Below, piece by piece: positions 44,349-53,763 of a stretch of DNA of 64,000 bases. This stretch comes from Arthrobacter sp. H16F315 (GTDB taxonomy: Bacteria; Actinomycetota; Actinomycetes; Actinomycetales; Micrococcaceae): contig NZ_JAMXSS010000002.1 in the NCBI RefSeq assembly GCF_024124825.1, positions 1,488,001 through 1,552,000 of the forward strand, written 5' to 3'. The position numbers were made by a program, and so were the translations under genes. The stretch's first letter is position 1. Every line of letters starts with the position of its first letter. Below the pieces are notes generated by a model that saw nothing but the letters and a program-made list of their open reading frames with translations, made no database searches and was not told the DNA's origin.

Positions 44349-46097
44349 ATGACTGATACAGCTCTAGCCGGAGCGTCCCCGGACCAGGCTGACCCAAGCC
44401 GCACCAAGCGCCCCACCTCCCGCCCCGCCGCAAAGCCGCACGGGCAGTGGAAAGTCGACGGCACCGCGCCGCTGAACGCCAACGAAACCTGGAAGCAGGA
44501 AGACAGCGGCCTGAACGTCCGCGAGCGCATCGAGTCCGTCTACGCCAAACACGGTTTCGATTCGATCGACGGCACCGACCTGCACGGCCGCTTCCGCTGG
44601 TGGGGCCTCTACACCCAGCGCAAGCCCGGGATCGACGGCGGCAAGACCGCCACCCTTGAGCCGCACGAGCTCGAAGACAAGTACTTTATGCTGCGCGTGC
44701 GGATCGACGGCGGCGCCCTCACCACCGAGCAGCTCCGTGTCATCGGCCAAATCTCCGTCGACTTCGCGCGCGGCTCGGCCGACCTCACCGACCGGCAGAA
44801 CATCCAGCTGCACTGGATCCGGGTCGAGGACGTCCCGGAGATCTGGCGCCGGCTCGAATCGGTGGACCTTTCCACCACCGAAGCCTGCGGCGACGTTCCC
44901 CGCGTTATCCTCGGCTCCCCGGTTGCCGGCATCGCCAAGGACGAGATCATCGACCCGACGCCGCTGATCCACGAGCTCGCCGAGCGCTTCATCGGCGACC
45001 CGGAATTGGCCAACCTGCCGCGCAAATTCAAGACAGCCATCACCGGCCACCCCAGCCAGGATGTGGTCCACGAAATCAACGACGTCGCACTGGTGGGCCT
45101 GGTCCACCCCGACCTCGGCGTCGGCTACGACCTTTGGGTGGGCGGAGCGCTCTCCACCAACCCCATGCTGGGCAAGCGGCTGGGGGCTTTCGTCCGCCCG
45201 GACCAGGCGGCCGACGTCTGGCTCGGCGTTACCAGCATCTTCCGCGACTACGGCTACCGGCGGATGCGCACCAAGGCGCGGCTGAAGTTCCTGCTGGCCG
45301 ACTGGGGGCCGGTGAAGTTCCGCCAGGTCCTCGAGGAGGAATACCTCGGCTACCAACTCGACGACGGCCCCGCCGCGCCCAAGCCGTCCAGCCCGGGGGA
45401 CCACATCGGCGTGCACGAACAGAAGGACGGCAGGTTCTTCATCGGAGCCACCCCGCTGGCGGGCCGGCTCTCCGGCGGCCAGCTCGTCAAGCTCGCTGAC
45501 ACCCTGGAAGCCCGCGGCTCGCAGCGGCTGCGCACCACACCGCACCAGAAGCTCGTGGTCCTCGACGTGGCCAAGGACCAGGTGGAACCGCTCGTCGCGG
45601 AACTGGACGCCCTGGGCCTCTCCGCCCGGCCCTCCGTGTTCCGCCGCGGCACCATCGCCTGCACCGGCATCGAATACTGCAAGCTCGCCATCGTCGAAAC
45701 CAAGCTCACGGCCACCACCGCCGTCGCCGAGCTGGAACGCCGCCTCGCCGACCTCGTCGAGTCCCGGCAGCTCCCGCAGGCACTGTCGCTGCACATCAAC
45801 GGCTGCCCCAACTCCTGCGCCCGGATCCAGACGGCCGACATCGGCCTCAAGGGCATGATGCTTCCCACACCCGACGGCGACCCCACCCCGGGTTTCCAGG
45901 TCCATCTGGGCGGCGGGCTGGCTTCCCTCGACCGCGAGGAAGCGGGCCTGGGACGCACGGTCCGCGGCCTCAAGGTCACCGCCGGAGACCTGCCCGATTA
46001 CGTGGAGCGTGTGGTCCGGAAGTTCGTGGCCGACCACTCCGAGGGCCAGACGTTCGCCGAGTGGGCTTTCGCCGCCGAGGAGGGTGATCTGCAGTGA
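44349..46097 (+). CDS. sir: Ferredoxin-type sulfite (or nitrite) reductase
   Basis: The 582-residue protein has the duplicated nitrite/sulfite reductase layout. The siroheme-[4Fe-4S] cysteines are ACTGIEYCKLA (C-x5-C) and NGCPNSCAR (C-x3-C). NIQLHWIRVEDVPEIW belongs to the first ferredoxin-like half. Its position beside cysH, cysD and cysN makes sulfite the expected substrate. It reduces sulfite to sulfide with six electrons from ferredoxin. Its stop overlaps the cysH GTG by 4 bases. Confidence 0.94.
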   Translation: MTDTALAGASPDQADPSRTKRPTSRPAAKPHGQWKVDGTAPLNANETWKQEDSGLNVRERIESVYAKHGFDSIDGTDLHGRFRWWGLYTQRKPGIDGGKTATLEPHELEDKYFMLRVRIDGGALTTEQLRVIGQISVDFARGSADLTDRQNIQLHWIRVEDVPEIWRRLESVDLSTTEACGDVPRVILGSPVAGIAKDEIIDPTPLIHELAERFIGDPELANLPRKFKTAITGHPSQDVVHEINDVALVGLVHPDLGVGYDLWVGGALSTNPMLGKRLGAFVRPDQAADVWLGVTSIFRDYGYRRMRTKARLKFLLADWGPVKFRQVLEEEYLGYQLDDGPAAPKPSSPGDHIGVHEQKDGRFFIGATPLAGRLSGGQLVKLADTLEARGSQRLRTTPHQKLVVLDVAKDQVEPLVAELDALGLSARPSVFRRGTIACTGIEYCKLAIVETKLTATTAVAELERRLADLVESRQLPQALSLHINGCPNSCARIQTADIGLKGMMLPTPDGDPTPGFQVHLGGGLASLDREEAGLGRTVRGLKVTAGDLPDYVERVVRKFVADHSEGQTFAEWAFAAEEGDLQ

Positions 46098-46807
46098 GCC
46101 CCCAACCGCTGCGCAGCCACGAGGAGCTCAAAATCCTCGCCGAGTCCGGCGCCGCCGAGCTCGGCTGGGACGCCCCGGCCCGGGAGGTCATTGCCTGGGC
46201 GGCGCGGAACTTCGAGCTGCCCGCCGTCGCCGTCGCCTGCTCCATGGCCGACGCCGTCCTCCCCGCGCTCGTCTCAGACCAGCTTCCCGGCGTCGACGTC
46301 CTCTTCCTGGAGACCGGATACCACTTCCTGGAAACCTACGCGACGCGCAACGAGGTGGCAGCGAACCTGCGCGTTAACGTCGTCGACGTGCTGCCGGAGA
46401 ACACCGTGGAGCAGCAGGACCGGCTCCTGGGCAAGGACCTCTTCGCCCGCGACCCCGCCCAGTGCTGTGCGCTGCGCAAAGTCGCGCCGCTGCGCCGTAC
46501 CCTCGCCGGCTACGAACTCTGGTTCACCGGCGTCCGCCGCGACGAGGCCCCCACCCGCACCAACACCCCGCTGGTCAGCTGGGACGAAACCAACGGCCTG
46601 GTCAAGGTCAACCCGGTCGCCGCCTGGAGCTTCGACCAATTGGTCCAGTTTTCCGACGACAGTCTCCTGCCCGTCAACCCCTTGCTGTCGCAGGGCTACC
46701 CGTCCATTGGCTGCCAGCCCTGCACCCGCAAAGTGGCGCCGGGCGATGACCCCCGCGCCGGACGCTGGGCAGGAACCGACAAGACAGAATGCGGACTACA
46801 CGTATGA
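46094..46807 (+). CDS. cysH: Phosphoadenylyl/adenylyl sulfate reductase
   Basis: The 237-residue protein has the catalytic ECGLH at the very C-terminus, plus AQCCALRKV and GCQPCTRKV. The CC and C-x2-C pairs are the ligands of a [4Fe-4S] cluster and point to an APS-using enzyme rather than the cluster-free PAPS reductase of E. coli. This agrees with the lack of a cysC gene in the cluster. It produces sulfite for the preceding reductase. It starts at GTG and overlaps both neighbours by 4 bases. Confidence 0.95.
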   Translation: MSPQPLRSHEELKILAESGAAELGWDAPAREVIAWAARNFELPAVAVACSMADAVLPALVSDQLPGVDVLFLETGYHFLETYATRNEVAANLRVNVVDVLPENTVEQQDRLLGKDLFARDPAQCCALRKVAPLRRTLAGYELWFTGVRRDEAPTRTNTPLVSWDETNGLVKVNPVAAWSFDQLVQFSDDSLLPVNPLLSQGYPSIGCQPCTRKVAPGDDPRAGRWAGTDKTECGLHV

Positions 46808-47745
46808 GCACCCAAATCAACGAGGACGCGGCAATCGACGTCCCAGCCCCGGCCCGCCTGTCGTCTTTGGACACCCTCGAGTCCGAGGCCATCCACATCA
46901 TCCGCGAGGTTGTTGCCGAGTTTGAGAAGCCGGCGCTGCTGTTCTCCGGCGGCAAGGATTCCGTGGTGATGCTGCACCTGGCCACCAAAGCGTTCTGGCC
47001 CGGGAAAGTGCCGTTCCCGGTGCTGCACGTAGACACCGGGCACAACTTCCCCGAGGTTATCGAGTTCCGCGACCGGACCGTGCAGCGGCTGGGCCTCAAG
47101 CTCGTCGTCGGCAGCGTCCAGGAGTTCATCGATTCCGGCGAGCTGGCCGAGCGTGCCGACGGCACACGCAATCCGCTGCAGACCGTGCCGCTGCTGGCCG
47201 CGATCCAACGCAACAAGTTCGACGCCGTCTTCGGCGGCGGCCGCCGGGACGAGGACAAGGCCCGGGCCAAGGAACGAATCCTGAGCCTGCGCGACGAGTT
47301 CGGCCAGTGGGATCCGCGCAACCAACGGCCCGAGCTGTGGAACCTGTACAACGGCCGCCACACCGTGGGCCAGCACGTCCGTGCCTTTCCGATCAGCAAC
47401 TGGACGGAGCTGGACATCTGGCGCTACATCGAGCGTGAAGACATTGAGCTGCCGGGCCTGTATTACGCCCACCGCCGCGAAGTTTTTGCCCGCGACGGCA
47501 TGTGGCGTGCGGTCGGCGAGGTCTCCGGGCCCCGCGACGACGAAGAGGTCATCACCAAGACCGTGCGCTACCGGACCGTCGGCGATATGTCCTGCACCGG
47601 CGCCGTTGAATCGACCGCCGCCACCGTGCGCGACGTTGTCATTGAAGTTGCCGCCTCCACCATCACCGAACGTGGCGCCACCCGGGCCGATGACCGCATC
47701 TCCGAGGCCGCCATGGAAGACCGCAAGAAGGACGGCTATTTCTAA
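46804..47745 (+). CDS. cysD: Sulfate adenylyltransferase subunit 2
   Basis: ATG 46804 overlaps the cysH stop (ATGA) and is preferred over an in-frame ATG 15 bases earlier. The 313-residue PP-loop ATPase has FSGGKDSVVMLHLA, FPVLHVDTGHNFPEV and GRRDEDKARAKER. It forms APS from sulfate and ATP, with CysN supplying GTP hydrolysis. The C-terminus RISEAAMEDRKKDGYF is typical. Its TAA overlaps the cysN ATG by one base. Confidence 0.97.
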   Translation: MSTQINEDAAIDVPAPARLSSLDTLESEAIHIIREVVAEFEKPALLFSGGKDSVVMLHLATKAFWPGKVPFPVLHVDTGHNFPEVIEFRDRTVQRLGLKLVVGSVQEFIDSGELAERADGTRNPLQTVPLLAAIQRNKFDAVFGGGRRDEDKARAKERILSLRDEFGQWDPRNQRPELWNLYNGRHTVGQHVRAFPISNWTELDIWRYIEREDIELPGLYYAHRREVFARDGMWRAVGEVSGPRDDEEVITKTVRYRTVGDMSCTGAVESTAATVRDVVIEVAASTITERGATRADDRISEAAMEDRKKDGYF

Positions 47746-49180
47746 TGAGCACGGAAACTCTTCCCCGGGCCTGGCCCTGGCATCCGCGGCGCTGCCCGCC
47801 ACGCTGTTCCGCTTCGCCACTGCCGGCTCGGTCGATGACGGCAAGTCCACCCTGGTGGGCCGGCTGCTGCATGACTCGAAGGCGATCCTCGCCGACCAGC
47901 TCGACGCCGTTGCCCGCACCTCCGCGGACCGCGGGTTCGGCGGGGCAGGCGCGACCGGCACACAGGCCATTGACCTGGCCCTGCTGACCGACGGCCTGCG
48001 CGCTGAGCGGGAACAAGGCATCACCATCGACGTCGCCTACCGGTACTTCGCCACGGACCGCCGCAGCTTTATCCTCGCGGACTGCCCCGGCCACGTGCAG
48101 TACACCAAAAACACGGTGACCGGCGCGTCCACTGCGGACGCCGTCGTTGTGCTCATTGATGCCCGCAAGGGTGTCCTGGAGCAGACCCGCCGGCATATGT
48201 CCGTGCTGCAGCTGCTCCGGGTGGCGCACGTGATCGTCGCCGTGAACAAAATCGACCTGGTGGACTTCAGCGAGGCCGTGTTCCGCGAAATCGAAGCGGA
48301 CGTGCAGCGGGTGGGCCGGGAGCTGGGGCTCGGTTCCGATGGCATCGCTGACCTCATCGTCATCCCGGTCTCCGCGCTCGACGGGGACAACGTCGTGGAC
48401 CGCTCAGAGCGCACGCCGTGGTACTTCGGCCCGGCGCTGCTGGAAGTCCTGGAGACCCTGCCCGCCGCCGACGAAATCGAAAGCCACCTGGAAAGCTTCC
48501 GTTTCCCGGTCCAACTGGTCATCCGGCCGCAGGGCGCACTCGCTCCCGACGCCGTCGCCGGTGGTCTCGATCCCGCTGCGTACCGGGATTACCGTGCCTA
48601 CGCCGGGCAGATCACCGAAGGCTCGGTGAAGCTGGGGGACCGGGTCAGCGTCCTGACGCCGGGGCAGGCAACGCGCACCACCACCGTGGCTGGCATTGAC
48701 TTCGCCGGGCAGGAACTGAGGGAGGCTGTGGCCCCGCAGTCCGTCGCGCTGCGGCTCGCCGACGAGTTCGACGTCGCCCGCGGCGACACGATTGCGGGAG
48801 CGGGGCCTGCCGGTGGCGAAATACCGCAAGCTTCGGCTGACCTCTACGCCGCGCTGTGCTGGCTCTCTCCGAAGCCGCTCCGCGAAGGAGCCAAGGTGCT
48901 GGTCAAACACGGCACCCGCACCGTCCAGGCACTGGTGCGCAACGTGACCGGAAAACTGGACCTCGCCGACTTCCAGCTGGAGCCCACCACCACCCTTGAC
49001 CTCAACGACATCGGCCACGCCCAGCTGCGGCTCTCCGCTCCGCTGCCGTTGGAGAACTACGGGAACCACCGCCGCACCGGCGCGTTCCTGGTAATCGATC
49101 CGCTGGACGGCAACACCCTCGCCGCCGGCCTCGTCAAGGACCACCCCGGCGACCACGAGGACGAGCGCTACTCGATCTGA
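47745..49180 (+). pseudogene. cysN: Sulfate adenylyltransferase subunit 1 (GTPase), one apparent frameshift
   Basis: Adding one C to the run CCCC 47763-47766 joins the ATG (TETLP) to the full GTPase, 478 residues. G motifs are intact: GSVDDGKSTLVGR, DCPGHVQY and NKIDLVD, followed by EF-Tu-like domains. CysN drives APS formation by CysD through GTP hydrolysis. The frameshift lies about 7 codons from the start, so in the sequence as given the GTPase would need another start. A true break in this pathway is unlikely with every other gene intact; sequencing error is favoured. Confidence 0.92.
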
Positions 49181-49207
49181 GGGCCGCTCCGCCGACTGCC
49201 TGCCAGG

Positions 49208-49265
49208 TCGCCGGAAACCTGCGGGGTCGCCGCAAACTTCCGGCGACCCCGCAGGTTTCCGGCGA
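49208..49265. repeat. Perfect 25-bp inverted repeat
   Basis: Positions 49208-49232 and 49241-49265 are exact reverse complements with an 8-base loop (CAAACTTC). Within each arm the motif GTCGCCG is repeated. It lies 27 bases after the cysN stop and 61 before the PIG-L start, and can act as a very stable terminator. Confidence 0.9.
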
Positions 49266-49291
49266 ATTCGCCGCTGACCAGCTGAGGGCCC

Positions 49292-49320
49292 TTGCCCGCC
49301 TTGCTGGCCGGTGCTAGACC
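49292..49320 (+). promoter_or_regulatory. Promoter of the PIG-L deacetylase gene
   Basis: TTGCCC (49292-49297) and TAGACC (49315-49320) are 17 bases apart. The -10 box ends 6 bases before ATG 49327, suggesting a leaderless transcript. Confidence 0.5.
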
Positions 49321-49326
49321 GGAGCC

Positions 49327-50123
49327 ATGGGCACAGCATCCGAACTGTCCGTTGCCGTTGTTATGGCGCACCCCGATGACGACGCGTATGGACTGGCCGG
49401 CACCGTGGCCTTGTATGCCCGGAATCCGGAGTTCCGGTTCATCCTGATTCACGCCACCGACGGCGGCGCCGGGGAGATCGCGCCCGGCGTCGAGGTTCCG
49501 GCCGGGGATTGGGCGAATTCCGGCGCCGGGAGGACGACGCCGCGTGGCAGGCCCACGGCCGGCCCCCGGACCGGCATGACTGGCTCGGCTACCCGGACGG
49601 CGGGGTGGCGGCTGTGCCGTTGGCGGAGCTCGCGGGAAGGGTCGCGCGGATCCTGAGGGAGGAGCGGCCGCGGGTGGTGTGTACCTTTGGACCGGATGGC
49701 ATCACGGGACATCCCGATCACATTGCCACCGGGCGGGCCGCCGACACCGCGTTTCACCTGGTCCGCAGCGAGGGTGGCTCCGGGATGGAACGGCTGCTCC
49801 ACGGCGCGATGCGCGAATCCACGTTCCTGCGCTGGAACACAGCACGCCTCAAGCACGGCCTGGAGCCGTGGGACCGGGAGCGCGTCTACCACTTGCGCCC
49901 GGTGCCGGACGAGACCATCGGCGTGGAAGTCGATACGCGCGCCGTGGCAGGCAAAGTCCTTGCCGGCCTGCGGGAGCACCGGACTCAGCGGCACGTCATC
50001 ATGGCTGACACGCTCACCCGTGAACAGCAGTTGCGGGTCCTGGGCCGGGAGTCGTACGTGCTCGCCTGGCCACCCCGCCAGTCCGGCGCGCCGCTGCTGG
50101 CCGACATCTTCGCGGCACTCTGA
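49327..50123 (+). pseudogene. PIG-L/LmbE family deacetylase, one apparent frameshift
   Basis: Adding one G to GGGG 49504-49507 gives 265 residues. The zinc-binding motif is AHPDDD near the N-terminus (the family usually has AHPDDE) with the later GHPDHIATGRA. These enzymes remove N-acetyl groups from sugar derivatives, including mycothiol precursors and conjugates (MshB, Mca). Being inside a sulfur cluster hints at thiol metabolism, but the motifs do not show it. Asp in place of the final Glu of the first motif, the usual general base position, may affect activity if real. Confidence 0.85.
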
Positions 50124-50219
50124 CTCTCCGGCCGGTCCGGACGTCTTCTCCGGCCGCAGCGGGAGCCTCGCTCACATGTGACGCCGCATGAACCCGCATG
50201 ACCCCGGGTTTCCGGACCG

Positions 50220-50249
50220 TTGAACCCTGTCCCGGGCGGTCCCTATGGT
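50220..50249 (+). promoter_or_regulatory. Promoter of the SsuABC-like operon
   Basis: TTGAAC (50220-50225) and TATGGT (50244-50249) are 18 bases apart. The -10 box ends 6 bases before the ATG at 50256, so the transcript is probably leaderless. Confidence 0.55.
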
Positions 50250-50255
50250 GAACCA

Positions 50256-51470
50256 ATGACACCTACGGATCGGATCTCCAACGCCACCGGGAAGAGCCCC
50301 GGAACCACCCGGATCGTCGCCGGTGAAGCTGCTGTGCCCAGGCGCAGGCGCACGCTGGAGATCAGCCTGGCTGCCGGCCTTGTGCTGCTGATCGGGGCAG
50401 GTGCTGCCGTGGCTTCGACGGCGTCCCGCAACACTGAAGCCGCCCCCGCAGCGGCGGTTTCCGGCACCCCCGCCGCAGAACTGCGGCTCGGTTACTTCGG
50501 CAACATCACCCACGCCCCGGCCCTCGTCGGCGTCAACAAGGGCTTCATTGCCAAAGACCTCGGCGGGACCAAGCTCAGCACCCAGGTGTTCAACGCCGGC
50601 CCGGCCGCGATCGAGGCCCTCAACGCCGGCGCCATTGACGCCACCTACATCGGCCCCAACCCGGCCATCAACTCCTACGTCAAGAGCAAAGGCGAATCGA
50701 TCAGCATCATCGCCGGTGCCGCATCCGGTGGAGCCCAGCTGGTGGTCAAACCCGAAATCACCTCGGCTGCGGACCTGGCCGGCAAGAAGCTCGCGACGCC
50801 GCAGCTCGGCGGCACGCAGGACGTGGCCCTGCGTGCCTGGCTGGGCACGCAGGGCTACCGGACCAACACCGACGGCAGCGGCGACGTCGCGCTCAACCCC
50901 ACCGAGAACGCGCAGACGTTCAAGCTGTTCCAGGACGGCAAGCTCGACGGCGCGTGGCTGCCGGAGCCCTGGGCTTCCCGCCTGGTGCTCCAAGCCGGCG
51001 CGAAAGTCCTGGTTGACGAAAAGGACCTCTGGGAGAAGGGCGAGTTCCCCACCACCGTCCTGATCGTCAACAAGAAGTTTGCCGCCGAGCACCCCGCCAC
51101 CGTCACGGCCCTGCTGGAGGGCCACGTCGAATCCGTGGACTGGCTCAACGCCGCCCCCGCCGCGGAGAAGTCCACGGTCCTCAACGCCGCCCTCAAGGAA
51201 TCCGCCGGCGCCGCCCTGCCCGCCGACGTGATTGACCGGTCGCTCAAGAACATCGTCTTCACCGTCGACCCGCTCGCAGGAACCTACAAAAAGCTGCTCC
51301 AGGACGGGGTTGCGGCCGGCACCACCACCCAGGCCGACATCAGCGGCATCTTCGACCTCACCGCCCTGAACAGTGTCCTGGGCGGGGATGCCGCGGGGAC
51401 GAAGATCTCCGCACACGGATTGGGCAGGGACCAGCCGGTTCCCGGTACCGGCTCCGCCCCAACAAGATAG
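50256..51470 (+). CDS. ABC transporter substrate-binding protein, sulfonate/nitrate/taurine type
   Basis: ATG 50256 is chosen from the promoter just upstream. The 404-residue protein has an N-terminal membrane anchor or signal (ISLAAGLVLLIGAGAAVA, without a lipobox cysteine) and an SsuA/TauA-like domain: LRLGYFGNITHAPALVGV, AGAIDATYIGPNPAINSYV and WLPEPWASRLV. Placed within sulfate-assimilation genes, it most likely binds an organosulfonate or sulfate ester. The C-terminal 30 residues form an unstructured tail. The gene leads a three-gene importer. Confidence 0.92.
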   Translation: MTPTDRISNATGKSPGTTRIVAGEAAVPRRRRTLEISLAAGLVLLIGAGAAVASTASRNTEAAPAAAVSGTPAAELRLGYFGNITHAPALVGVNKGFIAKDLGGTKLSTQVFNAGPAAIEALNAGAIDATYIGPNPAINSYVKSKGESISIIAGAASGGAQLVVKPEITSAADLAGKKLATPQLGGTQDVALRAWLGTQGYRTNTDGSGDVALNPTENAQTFKLFQDGKLDGAWLPEPWASRLVLQAGAKVLVDEKDLWEKGEFPTTVLIVNKKFAAEHPATVTALLEGHVESVDWLNAAPAAEKSTVLNAALKESAGAALPADVIDRSLKNIVFTVDPLAGTYKKLLQDGVAAGTTTQADISGIFDLTALNSVLGGDAAGTKISAHGLGRDQPVPGTGSAPTR

Positions 51471-51479
51471 GACCTGACC

Positions 51480-52205
51480 ATGCCAGTCGTACTCGAACAC
51501 CTGGGCAAGCGCTTCGGCGACAGCGCTCCGGTGCTGGATGACGTCAACGCCAGCATCGGGCAGGGCGAATTCCTCGCCCTGCTTGGTGCCTCCGGCTGCG
51601 GCAAGTCCACCCTGCTGAACATTATGGCGGGCCTGGAGGCCCCGACGTCGGGCGCCCTCGAGGTGCCGAGCGACGGCGCCGCCTTTATGTTCCAGGACGC
51701 GGCCCTGTTCCCCTGGCTGAACGCCCGGGAAAACATCGAGCTGGCACTTAAGCTGCGCGGCGTCGGGAAAGCCGCGCGCCGGATCAAAGCCGACGAACTC
51801 CTGGACCTCGTGCACCTGGCCGGAGCGGGGGACAAACGCCCGCACGAGCTCTCCGGCGGCATGCGGCAGCGGGTGGCCCTGGCCCGCTCGCTCGCCCAGG
51901 ACCGGCAGCTGCTCCTGATGGACGAACCCTTTGCAGCCCTGGACGCGATCACCCGCGACCTGCTGCACGACGAGCTGGAGCGGATCTGGAAGGAAACCGG
52001 CCGCACCATCATTTTTGTCACCCACAACGTCCGCGAAGCCGTCCGGCTGGGCCAGCGCGTGCTGCTGCTCTCCTCCCGGCCCGGCCGCGTGGTGCAGGAG
52101 TGGCACGTCAGCGAAGAGCACCGCACCGACGCCGGGCTCGCCGGCCAGCTCACCGGCGAAATCACCGCCCGGCTACGCGAGGAGATCCGCCGCCATGCCA
52201 AGTAA
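51480..52205 (+). CDS. ABC transporter ATP-binding protein, SsuB-like
   Basis: The 241-residue protein has Walker A GASGCGKSTL, Q-loop FMFQDAALFPWLN, signature LSGGMRQRVALARSL and Walker B LLMDEPFAALD. These are the usual forms in SsuB/TauB. It starts 10 bases after the binding-protein gene and overlaps the permease gene by 11 bases. It energises uptake through that permease. Confidence 0.95.
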   Translation: MPVVLEHLGKRFGDSAPVLDDVNASIGQGEFLALLGASGCGKSTLLNIMAGLEAPTSGALEVPSDGAAFMFQDAALFPWLNARENIELALKLRGVGKAARRIKADELLDLVHLAGAGDKRPHELSGGMRQRVALARSLAQDRQLLLMDEPFAALDAITRDLLHDELERIWKETGRTIIFVTHNVREAVRLGQRVLLLSSRPGRVVQEWHVSEEHRTDAGLAGQLTGEITARLREEIRRHAK

Positions 52206-53130
52206 ACAATCGTCCCTGGTTGAGCCGGGGGACATCCGCCACGTCCCCTCGGCCCTGACCCGGTCCTCCACCGGCTCGGCCGACCTCCGCGAGCTCGAGG
52301 CCGGGCTGGACTCGCTGCAGTCCGACGCCGTGCGCAAGGCCCGGATCGACTGGAGCCGGATCCTGCTGCCGGCCGGCGCCATCGTGGTCCTGGTGGTCAT
52401 CTGGCAGCTGTACGTGTCCATGGGCTTCAAGCGGCAGGACCTGGTGCCCGGGCCGCTGGACGTGGTGGCCCAGTTCGGCCATCTCTGGGCCGACGGCAAG
52501 CTGCAGGAAGCGGTCTGGACCTCGCTGCAGCGCGGGCTCGTGGGATTCCTGATCAGCGTGGCCATCGCCACCCCGATCGGACTCGTGCTGGCCCAGGTGG
52601 CCCCGCTGCGCCGCGCCTTCGGGCCGCTCATCTCCGGGCTGCAGGTGCTTCCGTCCGTGGCGTGGGTACCCGCCGCCATTATCTGGTTCGGACTTACCGA
52701 CGCCACCGTGTACTTCGTGGTGTTCATGGGCGCGATCCCCTCGATCATCAACGGGCTGATTTCCGGCGTGGACCAGATCCCGCCGCAGTACCGCAGCGTC
52801 GGGAAAGTCCTGGGCGCCTCCCGGGTCCAGCTCGCGCTCCAGATCATCCTCCCGGCCGCCCTGCCCGGGTACCTGAGCGGCCTCAAACAGGGCTGGGCCT
52901 TCTCCTGGCGCTCGCTGATGGCCGCGGAAATCATCGCCGTCGGCGGCACCATCGGCTTCGGCCTCGGCTCCATGCTGAACCAGGGCCGCGACCTGTCCGA
53001 CATGACCATCGTCATGTCCGCGATCCTGCTGATCCTCGCCGTCGGCATCCTGGTCGAACTGCTGGTGTTCGGCCCGATCGAAAAACGGCTGCTCCGCCGC
53101 CGCGGACTCCTCACGGGCAGTACCCGCTAG
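52195..53130 (+). CDS. ABC transporter permease, SsuC-like
   Basis: ATG 52195 lies within the end of the ATPase gene. The 311-residue protein has about 70 hydrophilic residues, then six membrane segments with PLISGLQVLPSVAWVPAAIIW and the EAA loop GASRVQLALQIILPAALPG, both typical of SsuC/TauC. The long cytoplasmic N-terminus with acidic residues is unusual but seen in actinobacterial members. No monooxygenase gene (ssuD, tauD) accompanies the importer here. Confidence 0.94.
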   Translation: MPSKQSSLVEPGDIRHVPSALTRSSTGSADLRELEAGLDSLQSDAVRKARIDWSRILLPAGAIVVLVVIWQLYVSMGFKRQDLVPGPLDVVAQFGHLWADGKLQEAVWTSLQRGLVGFLISVAIATPIGLVLAQVAPLRRAFGPLISGLQVLPSVAWVPAAIIWFGLTDATVYFVVFMGAIPSIINGLISGVDQIPPQYRSVGKVLGASRVQLALQIILPAALPGYLSGLKQGWAFSWRSLMAAEIIAVGGTIGFGLGSMLNQGRDLSDMTIVMSAILLILAVGILVELLVFGPIEKRLLRRRGLLTGSTR

Positions 53131-53197
53131 GCCGGCACCGAGGCGGACCGGCTGGCCTGCGGCCATCCACCCCGGCGGCCGCACCCTGGCCTAGGCC

Positions 53198-53689
53198 CTA
53201 TTCGAAGGGCGGGGGTCCCAGAATTTCGATGCCGCCGTGCACCCGTGCGGATTCGCGGATCCGGTCAAAGTCCACCACCCGCCCACCCTCGTCATCAGCG
53301 CCAAGGGGCTCGCTGGCCCCGAAGTAGAAGGCCTGCCCGCCGCCGGGTGTGTGCAGGCAGAGCATGCGGGTGCCTTCCTGCAGCACCTTGAACGCATGGG
53401 GGACGCCCCGCGGGGCGATGGCAAGTCCGCCGGCCGCAACGCGGTGCTCCGTGCCGTCCATGTTGATCAGGATCTCGCCAGAGAGGATGTACAGCGTTTC
53501 GTCGGAGGCTGGATGGGTGTGCATGGGGGTAACTTTGTTCAGGTCCATGGCGTCTTCGAAGAGAAGGAATGCCCCCGCGGTGTCTTCCTCCGGCGCTATC
53601 CAGGTCTGCACCCCGCCGCCGAAGAACCAGCGCTTGGCCCCTTCGCCGGGCTGCCGGACAATTGCGGATGCTGCGTTTTTCGTCTCCAT
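53198..53689 (-). CDS. Cupin-domain protein
   Basis: ATG 53689 has GAGG 9 bases upstream and leaves the full domain; an in-frame ATG 48 bases earlier would lie in the operator. The 163-residue protein has the first cupin motif as MHTHPASDETLYILSGE (His, His, Glu ligands) and the second as APRGVPHAFK. It is a small metal-binding sensor or enzyme of unknown substrate. It is divergent from a TetR gene and a perfect palindrome lies in its promoter, so it is probably repressed by that TetR protein. Confidence 0.88.
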   Translation of the reverse strand: METKNAASAIVRQPGEGAKRWFFGGGVQTWIAPEEDTAGAFLLFEDAMDLNKVTPMHTHPASDETLYILSGEILINMDGTEHRVAAGGLAIAPRGVPHAFKVLQEGTRMLCLHTPGGGQAFYFGASEPLGADDEGGRVVDFDRIRESARVHGGIEILGPPPFE

Positions 53690-53717
53690 AATGCTCGCCT
53701 CGATAGCTTTTCTGCGC

Positions 53718-53739
53718 TTATGGGACGCTTGTCCCATAA
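53718..53739. promoter_or_regulatory. TetR operator between the cupin and TetR genes
   Basis: TTATGGGAC (53718-53726) and GTCCCATAA (53731-53739) form a perfect 9-bp dyad with a 4-base centre. On the plus strand it overlaps the TTGTCC -35 box (53729-53734) of the TetR gene. On the minus strand it fills the spacer of the cupin promoter, so binding would block both. Confidence 0.75.
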
Positions 53740-53763
53740 CAAGACTCGTGTACCATGAAGCTC

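Noticed and set aside
44364..46037. Very long open frame antisense to sulfite reductase, and similar ones antisense to paaA, PhoX, menD, E1beta and the SsuA-like genes
   Set aside because: These are mirror frames typical of high-GC coding DNA. They have no recognisable domains, while the sense strand has clear family motifs and overlapping operon structure.
53131..53197. Terminator between the SsuC-like and cupin genes
   Set aside because: The gap is GC-rich with several short partial dyads, but none is longer than about 7 bp without mismatches.
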